Positions 1 through 8,221 of a stretch of 37,943 nt of DNA are shown here, piece by piece. Source of the stretch: Nemertoderma westbladi (taxonomy: Eukaryota; Xenacoelomorpha; Nemertodermatida; Nemertodermatidae). Each line of letters opens with the position of its first letter. The first letter of the stretch is position 1. The DNA lies in assembly GCA_032718475.1 (NCBI GenBank), contig JAUCBJ010005365.1:1-37943 (forward strand), given 5' to 3'. A program made the position numbers and the translations under genes. The notes beneath the pieces were generated by a model. It saw nothing but the letters and a program-made list of their open reading frames with translations. It was not told where the DNA came from and did no database searches.

Positions 1-197
1 AGTGAATAAGCATGGTGGACAGCCCATGACTTTCTTGAGACGCATCTTAAAGGACACTGGCCTTAAAGATGCAGATGATCTAGCAAATGTCATGGGTGAT
101 AGGGAGTTGTGGCGGTGCAATTTTGTTGACAAGCCGGCACAGCATTCTTAAAAATGCAGCTGCAATGCAGCATGCCGATCCTAGTAGTAGTAGTACT
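1..197 (+). pseudogene. 3' end of a LINE copy (upstream copy)
   Basis: The first ~190 bases repeat 2499-2690 almost exactly, covering the last codons of the reverse transcriptase ORF, its stop and the short 3' UTR, and they end in an (AGT)n tail. The window therefore opens inside a second copy of the LINE found intact downstream. Seen directly from the repeat; the rest of this copy lies outside the window. Confidence 0.85.
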
Positions 198-374
198 TCG
201 ATGCTATCACTCACTTCATGGCTCGCCCCCATAGGTTGTTGCGTAGTGATAAGTATAAATACAATAACCTTACTTCGATACTATCACTCACTTCATGGCT
301 CGCCCCCATAGGTAGAATAATCAAATTAAAATAATATTATAAATACCTTATTCTCACTTCGCTGCTCGCCCCCA
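196..374. repeat. Short tandem repeats ending in GCTCGCCCCC
   Basis: A 41-bp unit running from 'cttcgat' through 'ctcgcccccataggt' occurs at 196-236 and 273-313 with one mismatch, and a shorter third relative ends near 374. The GCTCGCCCC core also ends several dispersed repeats elsewhere in the window (near 5895, 18075, 21235 and, inverted, 26675 and 31853), so this is probably the end of a repeat element. Confidence 0.6.
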
Positions 375-813
375 CAACTTATTGCTTGACAATATTGGTA
401 GCCGCCGTTAGTCTGTGTTTATTCACCTTTTTTTAGTTGTTGCGTCTGTAATAGTCTATCATGTTAAAGACTTTATTAAATAAATTGGAGATGAGCTGTT
501 GCAACTGTAATTAAAGGTGTAATATTATGGGTTTGTTCACTTTATAACAAACGTCTGCAACCCACTTACTATATTGGGTTTTACCTATTGCGGTTCAAGG
601 TCAAACGCCGACCGGTAGACACGAATTAATTAAATTACTTCCGTCTGTGGACTGGCCTTATACCGCATATGTCACATATACACAGTGGTGACATATGTTA
701 CATATGCACAATGGTAACCATAGTAACCATAGTAAGTGGGTGGGGCAACAATAGTAATCATAGTAAGTAGGCGGGGCAAGAGCCGTTCGGCAAATTCTTT
801 AACATGGTAGACT
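375..813. other. Non-coding stretch before the LINE ORF
   Basis: No gene is visible. Bases 660-790 hold short imperfect direct repeats such as 'catatgtcacatat' and 'ccatagtaa'. No integrase-like coding sequence is present here, so the missing 5' part of the Polinton integrase interrupted at about 2703 is not simply sitting on the other side of the LINE. Confidence 0.5.
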
Positions 814-2649
814 ATGGCAGACACTGTCTCAATCCCGGTGTTTAGCATACTACTCCAACAGGTTGATGCCATCAATGATGCTGACGACAGCAGGCAATCA
901 TCCCAGGCATGGAAATCAATCAATCTGCTTACTGGGCGGAAAAGCCAACCAACCACCAAGGTTAAGGCTGAATCACCAGCCGATCGCCTCAATGGTTGGA
1001 AAGCCCACTTTGAAAAGCTCCTCAATAATGACAGGGTATTGCCTGATAACTTTATAGAAGTAAAAGTGTCTGAGTCTGTACTCCCAGATATTCCCATTGG
1101 CGATATCTCCTTTGCAGAAGTGAAGGCTGCTGCAAAGAGCATTAAGACCAATCGTGCCAGTGGAGTAGATGGTGTTCCCCCTGAGGTCTTTAAAATACCT
1201 GAGTGTTTAAAGCTCATCTATCCCATCATAGTAGACATGTACCGAACAACAAGAGTCCCACAAGAAATGAAAACAAATAAGTTGGTGCCAGTTCCCAAGA
1301 AGGGCAACCTAACACTCTATGGTTCTTTTCGGGGAATCTCATTGATCTCGATTGCTGCAAAGCTATACAATAGGATTCTATTAAATCGCATCAGGGATCC
1401 CATTGAGAGACTGCTCCGTGGAAATCAGAAAGGGTTCCGTAAAGGTCGTGGGACCATGGAGCCCATTTTGGCACTTAGAAGGATAATTGAAGAATTATCA
1501 AAAAAGAAAGACAGGCATCTGGCTGTTATCTTTGTTGACTTCTTCAAGGCCTTTGATTCAGTCTCTCGCTCACGTATGTTCAGCATACTTTCATTATATG
1601 GGATTCCTGATGAAATTATTGCAGCAATCAGATCAGTATACGATGGTTCGACAACATTTGTGTCTACTGTTGACGGTGATACAGAACCATTTGAAGTGTT
1701 ATGGGGCGTCCTCCAAGGAGACACACTTGCACCATTCTTGTTCATTATTGTGGTTGACTATGTTCTACGCATGTCCTTAGATCATCATAATGATGATGGG
1801 GTGATGATAACTCCACCTACTGGCTCCAGAAGTCGAGGAAATCCTGCCAAGTACCTAACTGATCTAGACTTTGCTGATGACTTAGGAGTACTCTCAGAAT
1901 CATTAGAGGGAGCCCAACGGCTCCTCAGCTCATTAGAACATGCTGCTTCTAGTGTTGGTCTTTTTATTAACTCCAGAAAGACCAAAATTCTGACTGTTAA
2001 CTTTGAAAGTCCTCAGCAAGTCTCTGATCGGATGAGCATAAGCTCAAAGGATGGTATGCTTGAGCATGTGGACGACTTCTGTTACCTGGGATCATGGATC
2101 CGGAAGTCAGGTGAGGACCTTCGAATACGTAAGGGAAAGGCATGGACAGCCTTGAATAGGCTTTCCAGGATTTGGAAATCACCGAGAATTAATCGGAAAC
2201 TTAAGGTCCGATTATTTAGAGCAGCAGTAGTTCCAGTACTCCTCTACGGGAGTCCATGCTGTGCTCTAACTGCTGAGGACACCAAATCTCTGGATGGCAC
2301 ATTCACAAGAATGCTACGCCGGGTTCATTGTGTCAAGTACAATGCACACATCTCCAACCAGACACTATATAACATTGGAGGTGTCTCATTGGTTCCCCCA
2401 AGCTTGACACTAGAACAAAATCGCCTCCGCTTTGCAGGACATTGCTTTCGCCGTGAGGACCAGCCAGTGCATAATCTTGTACTTTGGCAGCCTCATGGAG
2501 TGAATAAGCATGGTGGACAGCCCATGACTTTCTTGAGACGCATCTTAAAGGACACTGGCCTTAAAGATGCGGATGATCTAGCAAATGTCATGGGTGATAG
2601 GGAGTTGTGGCGGTGCAATTTTGTTGACAAGCCGGCACAGCATTCTTAA
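814..2649 (+). CDS. Non-LTR retrotransposon reverse transcriptase (5'-truncated LINE ORF2)
   Basis: An open 611-codon frame encodes a reverse transcriptase for target-primed integration of a LINE. Visible are the palm aspartate in 'FVDFFKAFD' (Asp about residue 242), the catalytic 'LDFADD' box (FADD at residues 353-356), the 'FRGISLIS' and 'QKGFRKGRGT' fingers motifs, a 'CYLGSWI' thumb region, and a C-terminal extension with 'NRLRFAGHCFRR' as in many animal LINEs. The apurinic-type endonuclease that should precede it is absent, so the copy is 5' truncated; recognisable LINE sequence begins near 850, and the ATG at 814 may be fortuitous because the first ~12 residues do not look like the family. 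The frame has no stops, which suggests a young insertion. A (AGT)n tail follows. I did not assign a clade with certainty. Confidence 0.9.
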   Translation: MADTVSIPVFSILLQQVDAINDADDSRQSSQAWKSINLLTGRKSQPTTKVKAESPADRLNGWKAHFEKLLNNDRVLPDNFIEVKVSESVLPDIPIGDISFAEVKAAAKSIKTNRASGVDGVPPEVFKIPECLKLIYPIIVDMYRTTRVPQEMKTNKLVPVPKKGNLTLYGSFRGISLISIAAKLYNRILLNRIRDPIERLLRGNQKGFRKGRGTMEPILALRRIIEELSKKKDRHLAVIFVDFFKAFDSVSRSRMFSILSLYGIPDEIIAAIRSVYDGSTTFVSTVDGDTEPFEVLWGVLQGDTLAPFLFIIVVDYVLRMSLDHHNDDGVMITPPTGSRSRGNPAKYLTDLDFADDLGVLSESLEGAQRLLSSLEHAASSVGLFINSRKTKILTVNFESPQQVSDRMSISSKDGMLEHVDDFCYLGSWIRKSGEDLRIRKGKAWTALNRLSRIWKSPRINRKLKVRLFRAAVVPVLLYGSPCCALTAEDTKSLDGTFTRMLRRVHCVKYNAHISNQTLYNIGGVSLVPPSLTLEQNRLRFAGHCFRREDQPVHNLVLWQPHGVNKHGGQPMTFLRRILKDTGLKDADDLANVMGDRELWRCNFVDKPAQHS

Positions 2650-2680
2650 AAATGCAGCTGCAATGCAGCATGCCGATCCT

Positions 2681-2701
2681 AGTAGTAGTAGTAGTAGTAG
2701 T
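2681..2701 (+). repeat. (AGT)n tail of the LINE
   Basis: Seven AGT units follow the short LINE 3' UTR. The upstream copy ends in the same trinucleotide tail at about 183-195, so the tail belongs to the element. Non-LTR elements of several clades end in a simple repeat rather than poly(A). Confidence 0.8.
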
Positions 2702-2705
2702 ATCG

Positions 2706-3276
2706 CAGTTCAAAGCAGCCATTTGCGAAAGGTATAATAGTAGAACATTGAAGACAAAGATGTATAAAATTTTTAGTAGAAGAGGCAATCCTTGCTATTC
2801 TACCAAAAATTGTATACTCATATAATAATTCTATACATAGATCTATTGGAATGCCCCCAATTCAAGTCAATAAGTCGAATGAAGATAATGTGAGAAGAAA
2901 ACTTTACGGAAATTTAGCTAAAATCATTGTAACAAAACCCAAATTGAGAATAGGTGACAATGTGCGACTTAATATAGCTAAAACGGCGTTTGAAAAAGGT
3001 TATACAAAAAATTGGACTGGTGAGGTGTTTACTGTGAAACGTATAAGACTAGATCGTTTTCCTCAGCCTATGTATCATATAATAGATTCAGTTGATAGAG
3101 AAATAGAAGGAACATTTTACCCTCACGAATTGCAGAAGGTTACACAAACAACTGATATTCAGCCAATCGAGTCCATTTTGAAGTCTCGATTAAAAAACGG
3201 TCGGAAGGAATTCCTTGTAAAATTTAATAACTATAAACGGAGCTCTTGGTTGAACGAGTCCCAACTACGTAAATAA
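2706..3276 (+). pseudogene. Polinton integrase, C-terminal part (frameshifted)
   Basis: The first frame reads the end of the catalytic core, including 'ICERYN' whose Glu (codon 2727-2729) matches the third acidic residue of the DDE triad, followed by 'RTLKTKM'. A frameshift around 2760-2776 moves the reading to the frame holding 'YNNSIHRSIGM', the basic linker region, an SH3-like C-terminal segment, and a chromodomain-like end ('EFLVKFNNYKRSSWLNES'). Everything upstream of the last catalytic residue, including the zinc-binding domain and both catalytic Asp residues, is missing because the LINE tail joins here. The integrase would have inserted the element into host DNA; this copy cannot. The stop is 10 bp before the PX-like gene, in the order expected for these elements. 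Confidence 0.85.
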
Positions 3277-3286
3277 ATCAACAAAA

Positions 3287-4209
3287 ATGAATAACTATAT
3301 AACTTTATTCTCAAATGGACCTACAAACAAATTTCCTGATAACACCCTTTCGAAATTTACGGTTGATCTACCATATACAATCAATCTCAGTGGTAATGTA
3401 GAAGTGGGACTATCTGAAATTCAATACTGTTCCTCATTCTATAATATACGTCAACAATCTCTGTTTACAATTTATTATGGAGATAGGACATCGCAAGTTG
3501 TTATATTTGAACCAGGACTATATACGAGTGTAGAAGCCATTATTAATAAAATCAATCAACAAATTGATCACCCGAAGTGGCCCCAAATTCAATATTTCTA
3601 TTTGAACCAGGACTATATACGAGTGTAGAAGCCATTATTAATAAAATCAATCAACAAATTGATCACCCGAAGTGGCCCCAAATTCAATATTTCAAATACT
3701 CAAATAAAATCGAGCTCGCTACTTCGCAACACTTTTCTTTTGAAATTACTGGAGATTTGATTACAATACTCGGTTTTGAGGAGTTTACGCAGGATTATGA
3801 TCCGAGGGATGTACCTTATCTAGCTAATTGGTATGATTATTGGAGTGTAAATGTTAGTGAATTTGGCTCTTTAACATTCAAACAGCAACCGGGACGCGTG
3901 CTCATTTTAGAGGGATTTGTCCCTTTTCTTGCGATTTAGTCTTAGGGCAACATAATTTGTTTATCTATAGTGACATTACTTCTCATGTGACTGTAGGAAA
4001 TACGACGGCACCGTTATTACGCACGGTGCCTCTCGAACTTGAGCATAATAAAGTTATAACACGCGAATTTAAAAAAAAATTATTACAGACCAGTTGCTAG
4101 AACAGTTATTAATCAGATAAATATTGAATTACGCAACGAAAAAGGAGAACTAATATTATTTAATGGAGGTGCAACAATAATTACCCTACACTTAAAAAGT
4201 AAGTCATAA
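3287..4209 (+). pseudogene. PX/penton-like minor capsid gene, copy 1 (broken)
   Basis: Begins 'MNNYITLFSNGP' and shares layout with the next gene (conserved 'LSG..EVGLSEIQY', 'LFIYSDI', 'APLLR' and a C-terminal 'LILFNGGATIITL' element). In Polintons such proteins are probable single-jelly-roll vertex (penton) proteins; that assignment is from family resemblance, not certain. Three breaks are seen: a 95-bp tandem duplication (3504-3693) that shifts the frame, a second shift around 3915-3935, and a third at an A9 run (4071-4079). The final frame ends at TAA 4207-4209, overlapping the next gene's ATG by one base (TAATG). Confidence 0.75.
3504..3693 (+). repeat. 95-bp perfect tandem duplication inside the PX-like gene
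   Basis: Bases 3504-3598 are repeated at 3599-3693 with no difference that I can see. The unit starts 'tatttgaaccagg' and ends 'caatatttc'. Ninety-five is not a multiple of three, so the duplication changes the reading frame and truncates the product. The lack of divergence suggests a recent event. Confidence 0.92.
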
Positions 4210-5003
4210 TGGAGAAAATATTATATTTACCCTCGAATTCTTCACCTAAACGATTTCAATTAAATCAACCTTCTAACTTTAATGTGGATCTATCTGAACC
4301 ATTGCGTTTTAGTGGAAAGTGGATGGTGGGTTTGTCAAAAATTGTTTACCTCTCCTCGGTTCATAATTTAGAAGATACATTCATTTATATTCAGAGTTTA
4401 CAAGGAACTAAAAGAAAATATATAATACCATCTGGTTGCTATACTGATGTGGAGGCGTTGCTTACACAGCTAAATATAGATGGTCTCAATTCCCATTTAG
4501 AAATAAGACAAAATGAGCTTTATGACAACATTAGTATTCAGTTTATCGGTGAAAGTAAAGTTGTTCGTTTTTATGGAAATAAGTTGATTGAGTTACTTGG
4601 ATTGCGGGGATTAGAAAATGAGTATTATGTTAATAAAAATAAATTTCTTGTTAGCCTAAAAAATGATTATCTACAAATAACGCGAAGGGGGGAAATAGAG
4701 GGTGATTCTGATATATTACATATTCAAAAAGCAGCAAATGTTTTTATGGGAAACATTAGTATATTTTCAAATATTTGCGGAAATGAGATTGTTGGAAATC
4801 AACTGAAACCCCTCTTAAGATCTATTCCTTATCAAGGAGATTATGGTAAGCTTGTTCATCATGAATTCACAAATATTAATTATAAATCCATTGATATGCA
4901 AAATATAGAAACAATAAATATACAGTTAAAAAATGATCGAGATGAATTCATAAAGTTTAATAATGGTACTGTAATTGCGACATTAATTTTGAAACGCCAA
5001 TAA
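4209..5003 (+). CDS. PX/penton-like minor capsid protein, copy 2 (intact)
   Basis: A 264-residue open frame, 'MEKILYLPSNSSP...', paralogous to the gene just upstream: both share an N-terminal strand pattern with 'LSG/FSG..(E/M)VGLS.I', 'GCYTDVEALL' versus 'GLYTSVEAII', a C-terminal 'PLLR' and a last 'FNNGTVIATLIL' versus 'FNGGATIITLHL'. There is no signal peptide or membrane segment, which fits a capsid component. The start ATG overlaps the previous stop. It has no stops or shifts, unlike its neighbour, so two penton-like paralogues were part of the original gene set. PX identity is inferred from position and pattern; a fibre or other minor capsid role is possible. Confidence 0.72.
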   Translation: MEKILYLPSNSSPKRFQLNQPSNFNVDLSEPLRFSGKWMVGLSKIVYLSSVHNLEDTFIYIQSLQGTKRKYIIPSGCYTDVEALLTQLNIDGLNSHLEIRQNELYDNISIQFIGESKVVRFYGNKLIELLGLRGLENEYYVNKNKFLVSLKNDYLQITRRGEIEGDSDILHIQKAANVFMGNISIFSNICGNEIVGNQLKPLLRSIPYQGDYGKLVHHEFTNINYKSIDMQNIETINIQLKNDRDEFIKFNNGTVIATLILKRQ

Positions 5004-5034
5004 ACGATAAATAAGGAAATATATTCAGGAAGCA

Positions 5035-6271
5035 ATGAGTTATAAAGATTGTTATCAAAGGAGTTTGTAGAAAACATTACAGAGAACACTTTATAAGGTT
5101 ATTCGCGGTGGCGTTAAAAATAAACAGACTGGGACGATGAAGGGTCTCAGCTCAGAAATTGTTACACCCCCTTCCATAATGAGGCAACGATTACAATTAT
5201 TAGAAAGGAAACGAAAGGCGGGGGGAGGACTACCTTGTTTTGAGGGGGGATATAGACATCGACACATGAACACGTTCGTGGGGACTTCGCGCAGCACGTA
5301 GTCGGCAAGCCTTGGCATACGGTTCATATAGAGCAAATGGGGCATGTCTAGTTTGGACCCCATATCCCATGCTATAAATGTATTCATTCGATATACAATC
5401 ATATGTTAATCCGCTAGGTGGTGTCAAATTGTTATTCTGCAATTTCGTACTTACCAGTGCAGCACTGTACAGCAGTACCGTACCGGTAGGCCTATGTCAT
5501 TACTTCTGAGTCTCTAGCGGATCCCCAATTAAATGTCTTAACTTTTCAATTTCGTAAAAGATAGACTTCATGATTCTCTACAGGCCACCAAAATTTCAGC
5601 TCAGGAAAATGAGGCCTTCCCGAGAAATTTAACATTTTCTAAAAACCACATAATCTGTCGTAGCTGACGTCAGACTGCATGATTTTTCACCAAACTCTAC
5701 AAACTTTCTAAACTTTCTCTCTACTACTTACCTACTAAGTTTGGTTCAATTCCAAACGAGCGATACCGAGAAATTCGCGTTCAAACATTTACCAGACAGA
5801 CGGACGGACAGATAGACGGACAGACAGACAGACGGACATGCCCCATTTGCCCTATATGAACCGTATGCAAAGGCTCGCCGACTACGTGTCTCGCCCCACA
5901 GTCGCACAGTTTTTGTGAGACACGGTCAACGAGGTAAAGGTATCCTTGGAAATATTATTCGGATTGCAACTAAAGTAGTGCCCAAAGTTATTAAGCCCGT
6001 CGCGCGAGCAGCAATTCGCAAAAGTGCTCCTTTTGTAAAAAAGACAGGGAGAAAAATTGTCAAACGAGTAATTCGTCGGGGAATTCCACAACTTAAAAAG
6101 ATTGGAAAGAAATTAGCAGAACAGGCTCTCGCCAGCTCAAAACCTTCCACTAAACGAGTAGCTCATAAAATTATTGAAGAAGTTTTAAATGCTGCTGATG
6201 GGAGGTCAATAAACGAAACTCGCAAAAAACGCAAATCAAAAAAGCATCACTGTCCAGATATTTTTGGCTAA
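5035..6271 (+). pseudogene. Basic pX/core-like virion protein gene, split by an insertion
   Basis: The 5' half runs from ATG 5035 through an in-frame TAG at 5068-5070 (another ATG in frame at 5137) to a Gly-rich segment 'AGGGLPCFEGGYRH' ending at 5265. The 3' half resumes at 5924 and encodes a very basic, Ala/Lys/Arg-rich tail with 'KVVPKVIKPVARAAIRK' and a Lys-rich C-terminus, like the DNA-condensing pX/mu-type core proteins of adenovirus-related elements. Between them is a MITE flanked by GACAC repeats. Removing the insert with one target copy leaves both halves in the same frame, which supports a single original gene. The stop at 5068 could be a second lesion, or the gene may begin at 5137. 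Confidence 0.7.
5266..5918. mobile_element. 0.65-kb MITE-like element with terminal inverted repeats and a degenerate ACAG/ACGG microsatellite
   Basis: The ends are inverted copies: about 5277-5347 matches the reverse complement of 5834-5901 (shared core 'catgccccatttg', 'tatatgaaccgtatgc', 'actacgtg'). A possible 5-bp target duplication GACAC flanks it (5261-5265 and 5919-5923). Next to the right end is a degenerate 8-bp-period ACAGACGG run (5790-5837), as also seen in the repeat at 20786-21242. The layout resembles microsatellite-bearing non-autonomous elements of invertebrates (pearl/HINE-like); that classification is inference. Confidence 0.75.
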
Positions 6272-6285
6272 ACTAAATAATAACA

Positions 6286-7543
6286 ATGGAAGAAACCACG
6301 GAAGAACTAAATTTAGTTAATCGCGGTAATGTTCAGACTGTAATTGAAGAAAGTTTTGAGCAGGAAATATACCCTGTGACTACATTGGGAGAGGGCACAT
6401 CAGTTATAGATTTCATGATTGAAAAGTCAGAAGATTACTATAAGATAGGAAGTGAAACAACACTACAATTAGTATATCGTATTGTAACAACAACACGACC
6501 TGACAATGGCGCAGTTTATCAAACACCACTAAGCCTCTCTACTCTATTTTCAAACATTAGTGTTTTGATTAATGAGCGGGAGGTAGAGTCTAATACTGCA
6601 AACTATCCCTATAAAGCTTTCCTAAAAGCGGTCTTACTTAATGATCAGAGTACAAAAGAAACGATTTTAGCTGTTAGCTGCCGAAGGGTTTGCAGAACAA
6701 GAAGCATTTGGTGTTCCTGTAGACTTTGCTGCAGCTGCTCATTTGGAAAGTAGACCATATTATGTTCAGGGGTCTCTATTTGTTGACCTTTTTGAACAGG
6801 CTAAATTTATCCCACCCAAAACTAGTATAAGAATTAGATTAACAAGAGCTACAAATGCATTTAACTTAGTATGTATTGCAGCTGTACAAGAGCCTCGAAT
6901 CATTATATCTAATGCTTTGTTGAAAATTAAACGAGTAAAATTGGATCCATATATACGTCAACAACATATAGAACAATTAAAAATAGGAGATTATATTTAT
7001 CCAATTATACAGAATGAGGTGACAACCTTTACTATAGCAAATGGTCAACAATCTCATGTGAGGGAAAATTTGTTTACAAGCAAGAATGTACCTCGCTTTG
7101 TTAATATTGTCATGGTTCGAAATGACTCTTACAATGGAAACTTAAGATCTAATTCACTATTGTTTGATCACTTTAATGTGAATTACTTACAACTTACACT
7201 GGATGGTAAGGTAATTGGAGGTGTGACATATAAACCAAATTTTGCTACTGGACAATATATTAATGAGTATTGCGCCAGTCAAAAAAACCTGCTATCTATA
7301 ACCAGAGGTACAAACAACGGCATTACTCCCACTAGATTTTGTGATTTATATCCAATATTTTCTTGGAATTTATCCCCCACGGGATTTCTTGATGAAGACG
7401 AACGAAACCCACATCAAATAGGCAATGCTAGATTAGAGATTGCTTTCTCAGCTCCTTTACAAAATACAATTAACGTTATTATGTGGGTGGGATATGATAG
7501 AACTGTGAATATCAGCAATGTCGGATCAGTAACTATTTTCTAG
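6286..7543 (+). pseudogene. Polinton major capsid protein, double jelly-roll (one frameshift)
   Basis: The first frame (ATG 6286, good 'aacaATGg' context) holds the N-terminal strand region and the conserved 'NYPYKAFLKAVL' block; the other frame from about 6671 to the stop at 7543 holds 'YVQGSLFVDLFEQ', 'PPKTSIRIRL', 'VKLDPYIRQQHIEQL' and 'DHFNVNYLQLTLDGK', the pattern of the Polinton/adintovirus hexon-like protein (related to proteins often annotated F54H12.2-like). Total length of about 420 codons is plausible for the family. A single one-base-type frameshift lies between about 6655 and 6671; otherwise both parts are open. It follows the pX-like gene by 14 bp and precedes the protease by 10 bp, as in a compact viral cluster. 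Confidence 0.88.
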
Positions 7544-7553
7544 AAAGAAAAAC

Positions 7554-7981
7554 ATGTTGAACTCATATGATTTGAATAATTTCCCTATATAGAACATTAT
7601 CGTGGTTCTTTCGCCATTGATCAATTACCAGCGAAGGATGGCTCTAAAATGAGCTTCATTTCAAATACTCAAGCCGCTCATTTACCTGGTATGCACTGGG
7701 TCGCTGTTTTTATGAATGAAAATATAGGTGAATACTTTGATTCATTTGGAGTGTTCCCCCCGGCTCGTATAGAAGACTGGTTGTTGCGTAATACAATAAA
7801 ATAGACAAGGACACGAAAAGTGGTTCAACACCCTCTAAGGACAAGTTGTGGGGGATACTGTTTATATTACTTATCTAAACGATCAAAAACTGACACGCCT
7901 CTACGCAAGTTTGGAACAGACTTGAAACAAAATGAAAAGATACTTGCATGTTGGTTGCGGAACAAAGCCATAATGAATTGA
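7554..7981 (+). pseudogene. Adenain-like (Ulp1 fold) maturation cysteine protease, broken
   Basis: Conserved blocks of the Polinton PRO / adenovirus protease family are clear: 'LPGMHWVAVF' with the catalytic His, 'EYFDSFG' with the acidic residue, then after a stop 'VVQHPLRTSCGGYCLYYL' with the oxyanion Gln and the nucleophile Cys in SCG.YC. Two lesions are seen: the ATG at 7554 leads in a different frame to a TAG at 7590-7592, so the body (from 7592) is shifted, and a TAG at 7802-7804 separates the His/Asp part from the Gln/Cys part. The end is TGA 7979-7981. The enzyme would process virion proteins during assembly. All four catalytic positions are still recognisable. Confidence 0.87.
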
Positions 7982-8221
7982 TATTATTAATTGTGTTACA
8001 ATGTGTTATATCTTAAATGTTACTCTGCTATATGTATATGTGTTATGTTATAAATATATATTTCAATGTTGCTATATTAAAAATATGAAAATAGTCAACT
8101 ATATTTCATTTTTCTTTTTTCATCTTTGGATAAATAATATCAGGGTTAAACAAAGAACATCAAAACAGTTAAACAGTAAAACATTTACATGACCAGTTAC
8201 AATAGACAAGTAACATAAAGT

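Noticed and set aside
672-1217. 181-codon minus-strand ORF opposite the LINE
   Set aside because: Shadow of the reverse transcriptase frame and low-complexity upstream DNA.
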